From contig CAZFLD010000067.1 in NCBI GenBank assembly GCA_964519835.1, positions 1 to 22,516 on the forward strand: DNA of 22,516 nt, given 5' to 3'. This stretch comes from CAZFLD01 sp964519835. GTDB taxonomy: Bacteria > Spirochaetota > Spirochaetia > DSM-27196 > CAZFLD01. Made by a program: the position numbers and the translations under genes. The stretch's first letter is position 1. Every line of letters starts with the position of its first letter. The notes below the pieces were generated by a model that did no database searches, was not told where the DNA came from, and saw only the letters and a list, made by a program, of their open reading frames with translations. Shown piece by piece: positions 7,170-14,789 of the stretch.

Positions 7170-8279
7170 GTGAGCGACCGAGCATTTGTCGACCGTGGCA
7201 AACTCAGCGAATATGAGTGGGACAATCAACGCAAGGACTGGATTCGCCCCGAGGTGGACCGAAAAGTACTAAAAGAGCTAACCCGGAGAAGCACGCTCAA
7301 CGGGCTACTCCGCATTCTCTACTTTGTGGCGCTTTTGACCGTTGCGGCGGTGGCGACCGTGTTGGTTTCGAGCATCCACATTCTGCTCGCCATTCCGGTA
7401 CTGTACGGCTACTGGTTTTTGTACGGTTTTTGGGTGGCCATTGCCCACGAGTTGCAGCACAAAACGGTGCTTGCCAAATCCGAGGATTGGCTGAGCGAGA
7501 TCATCTTCTACGTTGTTCAAATCCTGATGTGGAACAGTCCAACCTACGCCCGGGTGTCGCACAAGCTTCATCACCGATACACGATGGTACGTGGTCATGA
7601 CCCCGAAACCGACTGGCCGGAGGTGATTACCACGGATTGGATACAACAACACCTGCGCAATCTTGTACTCAGAATCCTTATAGTTGGCGCAGTTCTGGAT
7701 CTCGGACGAGCGGTCAAGACGCAGGCGGAGCGGGCCGTTGGCAAAAAGAATTGGATGATGCGTGACTTCTGCACCGACGAGCAGAACCGCCACATCCGAT
7801 GGGAGTCCGCGATGATTCTCGCGGCACACGTGGCTGTTGTTGCCGTCGCGGTGGTGTTTGGCATATGGTGGCTCTTGGCGTTTGTCACCATCGCCTGGCA
7901 GATCGGCGCGGCGATAGAGCGGATATGGCACGACACAAAGCACATCGGCCGGCCCAAAAATGTCAAGGATCACCGTTTAAACACCCGATCGGTGAAAGTC
8001 AACTGGTTTATCAAGACCTTTTTTTGGGGGCTGGATGATCACGTGGATCACCACCTGTATCCGGCGGTGCCGTCTAGAAACCTGCCGAAGCTCCATCGTA
8101 TTCTCAAACCACACCTGCCGGAGCCGGACGGAGTCTTTGGTTGTTGGGCCGAGATGTTCGAGATCGCCAAAGAAAAAGACAAGGATGCTCGGCGCGAGTT
8201 CCTGTCGATACACAACGTCGGCTCCGCGCGCCGAAGTCGACCGTCGGCTGCAACGTCTACATTGGAGGCAGAGCTGTGA
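7170..8279 (+). CDS. membrane diiron fatty-acid-desaturase-superfamily enzyme (desA, module A)
   Basis: This 369-residue integral-membrane protein has the three histidine boxes of the desaturase/hydroxylase superfamily (PF00487). They are H93ELQH97, H131KLHH135 and H291VDHH295, plus an extra conserved site WHDTKHIG (H254, H258). These would hold a non-haem diiron centre on the cytoplasmic face. Hydrophobic segments lie at about 46-68, 70-92, 112-125 and 215-250. GTG at 7170 follows GGAGGG (7160-7165) and is preferred over an in-frame ATG at 7068, which would add residues unlike the family. The superfamily includes acyl desaturases, RtxC (dihydrorhizobitoxine desaturase) and MocD (rhizopine demethylase), so the substrate need not be a lipid. 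Its TGA overlaps the next gene by 4 nt. The last 20 or so residues are a low-complexity tail. A paralogue lies at 18625-19644. Confidence 0.87.
   Translation: MSDRAFVDRGKLSEYEWDNQRKDWIRPEVDRKVLKELTRRSTLNGLLRILYFVALLTVAAVATVLVSSIHILLAIPVLYGYWFLYGFWVAIAHELQHKTVLAKSEDWLSEIIFYVVQILMWNSPTYARVSHKLHHRYTMVRGHDPETDWPEVITTDWIQQHLRNLVLRILIVGAVLDLGRAVKTQAERAVGKKNWMMRDFCTDEQNRHIRWESAMILAAHVAVVAVAVVFGIWWLLAFVTIAWQIGAAIERIWHDTKHIGRPKNVKDHRLNTRSVKVNWFIKTFFWGLDDHVDHHLYPAVPSRNLPKLHRILKPHLPEPDGVFGCWAEMFEIAKEKDKDARREFLSIHNVGSARRSRPSAATSTLEAEL
8264..8268 (+). promoter_or_regulatory. ribosome-binding site fixing the urodA start
   Basis: GGAGG lies 7 nt before the GTG at 8276, inside the end of desA. It selects this GTG over the in-frame upstream codons from 8141, and it shows that urodA is translated in step with desA. 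Confidence 0.7.
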
Positions 8280-9388
8280 GCACGTATCCACGCGAACCGG
8301 ATTTCGAGCAGTTCTTGAAGGTGATGCGTCGAGAGGTCCCTGATCGACCGACGCTTTTCGAGTTCTACCTGAACATCCCGCTCTACGAGCGTCTCGCGGG
8401 TAGACCCGCGCCTCGGGACCCGGGAAAGGCCGGGGGCCACGACGCCTCAACTTCTCCGTTGGCCGGAGGCGTCGTCGACCGTGAAGAGATGCTTGCAGGC
8501 TATGCGGCACTTGGGCGTTGGTACGCCGATGCCTTTGCCGGCGCCGGTTACGACTACGTGAACTTTGGACCCGGCGTAGTCTTTCCTGATTTTATCTTTC
8601 GCGAGGGTGCCCACACGCAGGATGCCTCGCGATCGCTAAACGACCAGCCTTTGATAACCGGCTGGGAAGACTTCGAGCAATTCCCGTGGCCGGACTCCTC
8701 GCAGGTGGATGTTGGTATCATCGAAGCCGTTCTCTCGGACCTGCCGGAGGGTGTGCAGGCGCTCTGTTACGGACCGTGCGGCGTGTTGGAAAACCTGGTC
8801 GATCTTACCGGCTACGACAACTTGTGCTACATGCTTGTCGACGACCGCGATCTTGTGCGGGCGATCGCATCAAAGATCGGCGAGAGCCTTTTGGACCTCT
8901 ACCGGCAGTTTGTAGATCACCCTAAGATCGGCGCCATGATAGCCAATGACGACTGGGGCTTTAAAACACAGACGATGATCTCACCCGCCGATCTGCGGGA
9001 GTTTGTCTATCCACCACATCGCGACGCGGTTCGCCTTGCCCACGACCACGGCAAGCCGATCCTTCTCCATTCCTGCGGAAACCTGGAGACGGTGATGGAC
9101 GATTTGATCGACGACATCGGCTACGACGCAAAGCACTCCTACGAGGATGTAATCATGCCGATCGAGGATGTCTACTCCACCTGGGGCGACCGCATCGCAA
9201 TCCTTGGCGGCATAGACGTGGACTTTTTATGTCGGACCGACGAGGCTGCGATCTACCGCCGGAGCCGCGCCATGGTCGAGAAAAGCCGAGAAAAGGGCGG
9301 CTACGCCCTGGGCTCCGGCAACAGCATTCCCGAGTACGTTCCCCAGGACGCGTACTTTGCCATGACCAAAGCCGCCCTCGAAGGGTAG
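8276..9388 (+). CDS. UroD-family (MtaA/MtbA-like) cobamide methyltransferase homologue (urodA)
   Basis: This 370-residue protein has the uroporphyrinogen-decarboxylase fold family signature of methylcobamide:thiol methyltransferases rather than true HemE. The key site is LLHSCGN (H265, C267), the H-x-C zinc-ligand motif of MtaA/MtbA-type enzymes, with C319 in GGIDVDFLC as a possible third ligand. The C-terminal GYALGSGNSIPEYVPQDAYF (342-361) matches the usual family ending. Such proteins move methyl groups between a corrinoid protein and a thiol or folate acceptor. The GTG at 8276 overlaps the desA TGA by 4 nt and has a GGAGG 7 nt upstream, so co-translation with the desaturase is near certain. 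No corrinoid protein or methyltransferase partner is visible, so acceptor and donor are unknown. The gene ends 14 bp from the converging leuA. Confidence 0.82.
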   Translation: MSTYPREPDFEQFLKVMRREVPDRPTLFEFYLNIPLYERLAGRPAPRDPGKAGGHDASTSPLAGGVVDREEMLAGYAALGRWYADAFAGAGYDYVNFGPGVVFPDFIFREGAHTQDASRSLNDQPLITGWEDFEQFPWPDSSQVDVGIIEAVLSDLPEGVQALCYGPCGVLENLVDLTGYDNLCYMLVDDRDLVRAIASKIGESLLDLYRQFVDHPKIGAMIANDDWGFKTQTMISPADLREFVYPPHRDAVRLAHDHGKPILLHSCGNLETVMDDLIDDIGYDAKHSYEDVIMPIEDVYSTWGDRIAILGGIDVDFLCRTDEAAIYRRSRAMVEKSREKGGYALGSGNSIPEYVPQDAYFAMTKAALEG

Positions 9389-9402
9389 TCCCCGGCCGGC
9401 GC

Positions 9403-11121
9403 CTACCCTTCGGAGCTCCCGCCACCGGAGGCCGATGCCTCTGCTGCTGCACGGGCCTTTACCGCCTCGGCTCGGTTAATCGCGCTTACCAGTGCCTTGG
9501 TGCCGGCAAGGTCGATGTTGGTGTCCACGCCTGCGCCCCAGAAACGGCTGCCGTCGGGGGTTTCGATCTGGATGTAGGCCACAGCCTCCGTGTCCGCCCC
9601 CGATCCGATGGCATGCTCGTGAAAATCCGTCAGATTCACGTTGGCGACGCTTGCCTCCTGGAGGGCGTGGGCAAAGGCGCTGATCGGGCCGTTGCCCTTG
9701 CCGTTGACCTTAATCTCCATGCCGTTGTGGCGAATTTTGGCGTCACATACGAGGGTGCGCGGGTTGGAGCTAACGTAGTCGAACGTTGTTTCCAACACCT
9801 CGACGGGCTCGGTCGGCTGCAGGTACATCTGGTTGAAGGCCTCATAGATCTCGTTTGTGGTTAGCTCGCGGCCGAACTCGTCGGCCCGTCGGTTCACCTC
9901 GCCGCCGATCTCCACGTGCATGGCCTTGGGCATCTCGAAGCCAAAATCGCGGGCCATCACGTAAGCTACGCCGCCCTTGCCGCTCTGGCTGTTGATTCGA
10001 ACGATGGATTCGTAGGTCCGTCCGATGTCCCGGGGGTCGATGTGGAGGTAGGGTACACGCCACGGTGTATCGCGTGACAGATCGCCTGCGCGCCGGTCCA
10101 TACCCTTTTTGATTGCATCCTGATGTGATCCGGAAAAGGCCGTGAAGACCAGCTCACCGGCGTAGGGATGACGGGCGTGAACGCTCATCCGTGTGGTGCG
10201 CTCGTAGACCCGGCGGATCCGCGGCAGGTCGCTAAAATCGAGCCCCGGATCGATGCCGTCGGCAAAGCGATTCAACGCAACTGTCACGATGTCGACGTTA
10301 CCGGTGCGCTCGCCGTTGCCAAACAGCGTTCCCTCTACCCGTTCCGCGCCGGCCATCAATCCGAGCTCACACGCGGCGACGCCCGTCCCGCGGTCGTTGT
10401 GGGTGTGAAGACTAATAATCGCCGTCTCGCGGTTTTGTATGTTCCGGCAGAACCACTCGATCTGATCGGCGTGTTTATTGGCGGGAATCCATTCAACGGT
10501 GTCCGGCAGGTTCAAGATGATCTTGTTGTCGACGGTCGGCTCCCAAATCTCCTGTACCGCCTCGCAGACCTCGAGGGCGTACTCGGTTTCGGTATCGCTA
10601 AAGCTCTCAGGCGAATACTCGAGGCGCATGTTGGTGCCCGGAAGGCTTCGAGCCAGCTTTTTGATAAGCTTGGCGGCCTCGATCGCCAGCCCCTTGATCT
10701 CTTCTTTGCCCAAGCCAAAGGTGACGTCGCGCTGAAGCACGCTTGTGGAGTTGTAAAAGTGCATGGTGACGTTGGGCGCGCCTTCGACGGCCTCGAACGT
10801 CCGCTTGATCAGGTGGTCCCGCGCCTGGGTGAGCACCTGAATGTAGACGTCATCGGGAATACGATCCTCGTCGATGAGTTTTCGTACAAAGTCGAAGTCG
10901 ATTTGTGATGCAGAGGGAAATCCGACCTCGATCTCTTTGAATCCGATGTCCACGAGTAGATCGAACATCTCCATCTTTTCGTTGATGCTCATGGGAATGG
11001 CAAGAGCTTGATTGCCGTCGCGCAGGTCTACGCTGCACCACATGGGCGAGAAATCGATTACGTTGGCCGGCCATTGCCTGTCAGGCAGGTCTACGGTCGT
11101 AAACGGTGTGTATTTGGGCAT
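9403..11121 (-). CDS. leuA: 2-isopropylmalate synthase, long (LeuA2) type
   Basis: LeuA condenses acetyl-CoA with 2-oxoisovalerate as the first committed step of leucine synthesis in the cytoplasm. The 572-residue product begins MPKYTPFTTVDLPDRQWP and continues WCSVDLRDGNQAL (R34, D35), the opening of the long LeuA type common in actinobacteria. The catalytic barrel contains ISLHTHNDRGTGVAACELG, whose H239 and H241 bind the metal, and LFGNGERTGN (266-275). The C-terminal 130 residues form the LeuA regulatory (leucine-feedback) domain, ending in a low-complexity alanine/glycine tail. ATG at 11121 is preceded by GAGGAGG with about 6 nt spacing and fits the family start better than an upstream start at 11181. 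Its leader (11122-11473) carries a terminator and a competing stem, suggesting attenuation. It converges with urodA, leaving 14 bp between stops. Confidence 0.93.
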   Translation of the reverse strand: MPKYTPFTTVDLPDRQWPANVIDFSPMWCSVDLRDGNQALAIPMSINEKMEMFDLLVDIGFKEIEVGFPSASQIDFDFVRKLIDEDRIPDDVYIQVLTQARDHLIKRTFEAVEGAPNVTMHFYNSTSVLQRDVTFGLGKEEIKGLAIEAAKLIKKLARSLPGTNMRLEYSPESFSDTETEYALEVCEAVQEIWEPTVDNKIILNLPDTVEWIPANKHADQIEWFCRNIQNRETAIISLHTHNDRGTGVAACELGLMAGAERVEGTLFGNGERTGNVDIVTVALNRFADGIDPGLDFSDLPRIRRVYERTTRMSVHARHPYAGELVFTAFSGSHQDAIKKGMDRRAGDLSRDTPWRVPYLHIDPRDIGRTYESIVRINSQSGKGGVAYVMARDFGFEMPKAMHVEIGGEVNRRADEFGRELTTNEIYEAFNQMYLQPTEPVEVLETTFDYVSSNPRTLVCDAKIRHNGMEIKVNGKGNGPISAFAHALQEASVANVNLTDFHEHAIGSGADTEAVAYIQIETPDGSRFWGAGVDTNIDLAGTKALVSAINRAEAVKARAAAEASASGGGSSEG

Positions 11122-11233
11122 TGTTTCCTCCTCGGCTGATGTTTCTCCGGCGTGCGCGCCTAACGTGCCTTCGTGAGTCAACGCCCGCCGGGCCGACGGC
11201 CCGCCGGACGCTCGAAGGGGCGCGGGGCATTAC

Positions 11234-11271
11234 AAAAAAAAGGCCCGCCGCCGGAGGATTCGGCAGCGGGC
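11234..11271 (-). terminator. intrinsic terminator in the leuA leader
   Basis: On the minus strand GCCCGCTGCCG (11271-11261) pairs with CGGCGGCGGGC (11253-11243) over 11 positions with one T-G wobble. The loop is 7 nt (AATCCTC), and a C and eight T follow (11242-11234). This is a strong rho-independent terminator located 112 nt before the leuA ATG rather than after a gene, so it would stop leuA transcription unless prevented. Confidence 0.78.
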
Positions 11272-11320
11272 TCCAGCCTGCTGTTGTTGCCGGGACGGGC
11301 GCCTAACCGTCCGAATCCTC
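11254..11320 (-). promoter_or_regulatory. leuA: competing antiterminator pairing in the leuA leader
   Basis: GAGGATTCGG (11320-11311) is exactly complementary to CCGAATCCTC (11263-11254). The latter comprises the end of the 5' arm and the loop of the terminator. Forming this 10-bp helix would disrupt the terminator stem, giving two mutually exclusive structures. Between them GGACGG and CCGTCC (11314-11309 and 11300-11295) form a smaller hairpin that competes for part of the first strand. The signal sensed is unknown: the possible leader ORF is not leucine-rich. Confidence 0.55.
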
Positions 11321-11473
11321 ACGCTCGGCGAGCCTTGTTAGAGCGAGTAGGTAACCCGAGCAAATGGGTCTGGTATACATGGGGCGCCCATCCATCGCGC
11401 CAACGGTACCACCATACTCGAGCAAAGGCAAGTACAATCGCGTCACTCTCGAGACTCCGCTGGGCTTCATGCG

Positions 11474-12652
11474 CTATTTCCACGTACAAAACCGCTCGAG
11501 TACCAACTCCGCAGTCTGTGTGTCTTTAATACCGCCCACATTTTTGATAAACAGGCCCTCCGGGCGGAGGTGCTCGAAGATCAAATCGATGTTCCCGAGG
11601 TCCACATCGAGCACTTGGATGCCCTTTTTGGCCGTCTGGATTCTCTGATACAACGGAATCCATCGCTCGAGGTCCTCGTTTCCCGCGCCGGGCACAAACT
11701 GGACTGCGTTTAGCTCGGGGATGTCGAGCAAGAGATCGAGGTGACAAAGTGCATCGGGGCCGTCGAGGTGGTAGATGCTGTAGTCGAGAAACCGGCACTC
11801 GTCAATAATTCCCGGCAGAAAAAAACGCTCGAACATGCTTGGGCTAATCAACCCGGAGAAGTCATTGCTCGAAACGTAGTACTTTCCAAACGCCACAAGC
11901 GGCAGCCACGAGGTTGCAGGCATGCCTGCGGCACCGATGCGGTCGTAGAACAGGTCGTAGGCCTGGAAATACTCCCGGGTTGCCCGTTCGAGCATCGGCG
12001 GCAGTTGCTCCGGGCAGTCTACCAGGTCCATTGCCAGTCGTTCAGTGCCGCGCAGCGCGGCAAGGTGATCGCCGCCGGGGTGAAAGTCGGTAAGACCCAC
12101 GATAAATCGACCGCGGCCCGCCTCGATCAGCTTGTCGCCAAACTCGACGGTCGCTTTGAAGAGCGGGTGCTCCATGTCCAGAACGCAGTTTGGACCATCC
12201 TTCTCCCAGTCTTCAACACAGGGCTCCGACCACGTCGTTGTTGCGCCGAATGTGTATCCAGCGCCACACCATGCCGAAAAAATCCCGGGTCCCATGTTTG
12301 GCCACGCGATCGGCATGGCGTCGCCGAGAAATTGCGTACTCTCCAGATTTGCTACCAGCCGCCGCACCCTGGCGTCGATGTCGAGCCAGGCCGCCCGGTG
12401 GTCGGCCTCGGATTGATCGGCCGGCGGCGTCGGCAGCCCCATCCGTGTTGCATTCTTCTCGGCGCCCACGACATCTCGGGCCGTTCCCGACGCGGTGTGG
12501 AGCAGTGGATCTGCGTCTCCCGCGTAGGGCGACTGCGGGAGAGTAATGCCCACCGGCGGCCGGTCCGCCACCTCGCAGGCCCAGAATGCCTCGTATCGTT
12601 CGTAGGACTCCGCGAAGTCCGGCTTGAGCTCAAATGAGTCCTTGTCCGCCAC
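11474..12652 (-). CDS. UroD-family protein, divergent subgroup (urodB)
   Basis: The 392-residue product belongs to the UroD-fold group often annotated as a uroporphyrinogen-decarboxylase or trimethylamine-corrinoid-associated protein. Recognisable parts are the start FELKPDFAESYERYEAFW with DRPPV, the central WPNMGPGIFSAWCGAGY, and SSNDFSGLISPSMFERFFLP. The active-site region reads YHLDGPDALCHLDLLL (294-309), then NAVQFVPGAGNEDLERW. In place of the H-x-C-G motif of urodA there is H295-L-D-G, so the classical zinc site of MtaA/MtbA enzymes is not present. The frame is open to 12907, but residues upstream of GTG 12652 do not look conserved. The start is a choice by homology without a clear ribosome-binding site. 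It lies upstream of leuA on the same strand, 352 bp away, separated by the leader. Confidence 0.78.
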   Translation of the reverse strand: MADKDSFELKPDFAESYERYEAFWACEVADRPPVGITLPQSPYAGDADPLLHTASGTARDVVGAEKNATRMGLPTPPADQSEADHRAAWLDIDARVRRLVANLESTQFLGDAMPIAWPNMGPGIFSAWCGAGYTFGATTTWSEPCVEDWEKDGPNCVLDMEHPLFKATVEFGDKLIEAGRGRFIVGLTDFHPGGDHLAALRGTERLAMDLVDCPEQLPPMLERATREYFQAYDLFYDRIGAAGMPATSWLPLVAFGKYYVSSNDFSGLISPSMFERFFLPGIIDECRFLDYSIYHLDGPDALCHLDLLLDIPELNAVQFVPGAGNEDLERWIPLYQRIQTAKKGIQVLDVDLGNIDLIFEHLRPEGLFIKNVGGIKDTQTAELVLERFCTWK

Positions 12653-12911
12653 GCCGGCAAGTATAGCAGTCGCCACCGCTTTTAACACGGCCGGCGCGGC
12701 AGCAAACGGGGCGCCGGCGGCCGAGGTGCCCTCTATGGAGGGGGAGCGCGTGGCACCGCGGAAGTCAAGGGCGGCGTCATCTTCTACCAGGCCGGCATTC
12801 TTGTCAGCGCTGCCGGCGATGTGGATGTGACCGGCAACTCCGTCATACGGGCAACATACACAACCGCGTGTATACGGGTGCCATCCATCGCGATCTGCAA
12901 GCCGCAATCGA
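12653..12911 (+). other. intergenic stretch with plus-strand coding-like fragments (beta-helix-like)
   Basis: On the plus strand, about 12766-12850 reads TAEVKGGVIFYQAGILVSAA followed by GDVDVTGNSVI. Its glycine, valine and GN spacing recalls parallel beta-helix repeats. A second frame at about 12850-12920 reads NRVYTGAIHRDLQAAIDYLK. Both are short, lack starts and stop soon. They may be remnants of a surface-protein gene lying opposite to urodB. No clear promoter for urodB was found, apart from a TATACT about 8 nt before its GTG. Confidence 0.25.
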
Positions 12912-14430
12912 TTACTTGAAGTGGGTTGGTTGCGGCGAGGTTAGGAAGGGCGAGTACGGAATCGAACCGGCCGAGTCGAGGTCGTCATTGTTATCGAAGA
13001 TCATCGATTCAATCGTCGATGTGTCGGTCGTATTCCAGTAGTTGTTGGTAGCCGTAATCGCCGCGTCTGTGTGCCCACTCGGAAGGCGCAGCGCAATTTG
13101 GTCTGTGTCGAGGAACGTATTGTACTCGACGATCGTCGCCGACGAGTTGTACGAAGCCCAGTTCTCGACTGCGTAAATCTCCCCGTGGTCTCCGGAAGAG
13201 TTCGAGAAAACGTTGTTTCGCACGTAGACTGTAACGGTATCACGGCGGCCAATCGAGATTCCGCCTGAATCAAGAAAGATGTTTCGCTCGAATGAAGAGT
13301 CCGCTACGGGATACCACACGTAGACATACGAAATGGTTTTTACAATAGAGTCATGGAGATGGACGGAACCGTACGTCGCATTTCCTGTTGCGGGAAGGAA
13401 AGCCCCGCCGTCGATTTTCGCATACGCCACATTGATCTCGGCGTTCGCCGAGTTCGTGCCTTTTAGTATGGTTTCAAGATCGTTCAGCTGTATTCGAGAG
13501 TTACTTGTGCCCGTCGCCGCAAGTCGTCCATAGATTTGAAGCGAGTAGTTTTGTCCGATGACTTCCACCCCCGGTTGAATGGTAAGTGTTGAACCGTAAG
13601 CCACCTGAACGTCGTCGGTAAGTCTGTAGCGGTTCCCCGCGCTCCATGTGGTATCGGAGGAAACAATACCGGAAACGTCTATCGGCACGGACAGCACGGT
13701 GAGCGTGGCCGAATCGGTTCGGGCGCCGTCATCGGTCGTGACGGTGATCGTTGTCTCCCCAGGAGAGAAGGTCATTACGCTCCCGGAGCCATCAACCTGG
13801 GCAACACCCGTATTAGAAGACGACCAGCTTACGGTCTTGTTGGTCGCATTTGATGGTTGAATCGTCAGAGTAAATACGTACGTTTGTCCCGCTTCGACCG
13901 AGGCGGTGTTGGTATTCAGCGAAACCGACTGCACAGCTATCGTGCTCCACTGCGCGTAGAGCGTCACATCCTCGCTTCCCATGGTGAAGCTCGACTCCGC
14001 GAAGTAGAGCGCCCCGTTTCCGTCACGCGCCGTGTTCCACCCCGAAAACGTGTAGCCGTTTCTGCTCATCGTGCCCGGGGTCGCAACCGTCACCTCGTCC
14101 CCGGCCGTGTACGCGTTTGCGTCCGTTGGAACGATTCCTCCGTCGGAACCATTTCCGTCGTAGGTAAGAGAGAAGGTATAGGCAGTGCCTGTACCGGTCG
14201 CGAGCAAGCCCCCCTGTGTTGCCGGAAACAGTCAAGGCGTCTCCTCTGAAGTTATCGCGGGCATCGATTGGAGGTTCGCCCCGATCATTGCCGTTGCCGT
14301 AATACGTTACCGATCTCGGGTTCAAATTCTGAATATTGAGGAGCGAGCAGCCAAGGACCCCAAGGCCAAGGAGTACAAAGATACAGTGAGTGCCATCTGC
14401 TTTAGAACTATCCGATCCACGAAGCACCAT
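12912..14430 (-). pseudogene. lipoprotein with InlB B-repeat, Big2 and beta-helix domains, frameshifted in a G6 tract
   Basis: ATG at 14430, with AGGG 7 nt upstream, starts a frame with hydrophobic CIFVLLGLGVLGC, a plausible lipobox. The frame continues with an InlB-type segment (VTYYGNGNDRGEPPIDARDN, ALTVSGNTGG). At a run of six G (14214-14209) it leaves the coding frame. With one G fewer, the protein continues as LLATGTGTAYTF into a second InlB B-repeat (SLTYDGNGSDGG to GYTFSGWNTARDGNGA and TLYAQWS). A bacterial Ig-like Big2 domain follows (VSLNTNTASVEAGQTY to ITVTTDDGARTD), then about 230 residues of right-handed beta-helix rich in N, T and V, ending at TAA 12912. The inferred product is about 505 residues, anchored to a membrane and surface-exposed. 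The break may be a mutation, a consensus error or a phase-variable tract. Confidence 0.72.
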
Positions 14431-14452
14431 CCTTTGCCCTGAGTGACAACAC

Positions 14453-14490
14453 TAGATACCACGATGTTGTGTTTTTGTGTCAAGTGTCAA
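14453..14490 (-). promoter_or_regulatory. promoter for the InlB-repeat lipoprotein gene
   Basis: The minus strand has a perfect -35 TTGACA at 14483-14478 and, 19 nt on, TATCTA (14458-14453) as a weak -10. This would start transcription about 16 nt before the ATG at 14430. A second TTGACA lies 7 bp upstream (14490-14485), forming a tandem direct repeat. The same DNA read on the plus strand forms a small ACAACA/TGTTGT stem followed by five T, a weak terminator-like shape. Confidence 0.42.
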
Positions 14491-14653
14491 GCATCGGGTA
14501 GGCGCATTTCACGGTCGGCGGCATGTAGTTTTTCTGCGGCGCTCCGTTTTTGTGAGGTGCGACGACGTTGTTAGGTGGAGAAGATGGGTTACCAAAGCGA
14601 GCGGAACCTCCGCATGCCTCACGCGGTCTCCGACCGAACGTTCTGGTGGAAAA

Positions 14654-14690
14654 CGGTAGAACTACCCACGGGGCATAGGTAGTTCTACCG
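14654..14690. repeat. 13-bp perfect inverted repeat (hairpin)
   Basis: CGGTAGAACTACC (14654-14666) and GGTAGTTCTACCG (14678-14690) are exact complements around an 11-nt loop. There is no T-run after either arm, so it is not an ordinary terminator. It lies 100 bp before the large lipoprotein gene, and could be an operator, an RNA structure in the leader, or a copy of a dispersed repeat. Confidence 0.7.
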
Positions 14691-14789
14691 ACGCGCGCGG
14701 ACGCGGAAACGGTCACAATCCGATCACTTGGTCGCCAACCCCGTTTTACCGGCGAACGGCAATAACGTAGCGAAGTGAGGAGCTACCCG

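Larger units (their letters stand above)
11122..11473 (-). other. leuA leader region
   Basis: This 352-bp stretch separates the urodB stop from the leuA start on the same strand and holds no protein gene. In transcription order it contains a CTCGAG pair able to pair (near 11443-11448 and 11415-11420), a T-box-like core TGGTGGTACCG (11414 to 11404), several small hairpins, a possible 30-codon leader ORF (GTG at 11322 to TAA at 11230) with a run of four glutamine codons, the terminator at 11234-11271, and the leuA ribosome-binding site. A weak promoter candidate, TTGCTC-17-TAACAA, lies around 11361-11333. Confidence 0.45.
14431..14789. other. intergenic region between two divergent lipoprotein genes
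   Basis: No gene is supported in this 359-bp stretch. It holds the promoter of the leftward lipoprotein gene, a 13-bp perfect hairpin at 14654-14690, and the GAGGAG ribosome-binding site of the rightward lipoprotein gene near 14777-14782. A clear promoter for the rightward gene was not found. Confidence 0.5.

Noticed and set aside
8276..9388. Haem biosynthesis uroporphyrinogen decarboxylase (HemE)
   Set aside because: The H-x-C-G site and the GYALGSGNS ending fit the MtaA/MtbA-type branch, and no other haem genes are nearby.
10168..10908. 246-aa plus-strand ORF
   Set aside because: Antisense to the clearly conserved leuA.
11230..11322. A standard leucine-rich leu leader peptide
   Set aside because: The only suitable ORF contains a single late leucine codon, a terminal one, and four glutamines; it has no clear ribosome-binding site, so it was not annotated as a gene.
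11741..12637. 298-aa plus-strand ORF
   Set aside because: It lies antisense to urodB, whose minus-strand frame has recognisable UroD-family motifs; the plus-strand translation is arginine/cysteine-rich without family features.
12912..14207. A complete 431-aa gene starting at TTG 14207
   Set aside because: The upstream frame supplies the lipobox and first InlB segment and joins smoothly at the G6 run, so the TTG start is an artefact of the frameshift.
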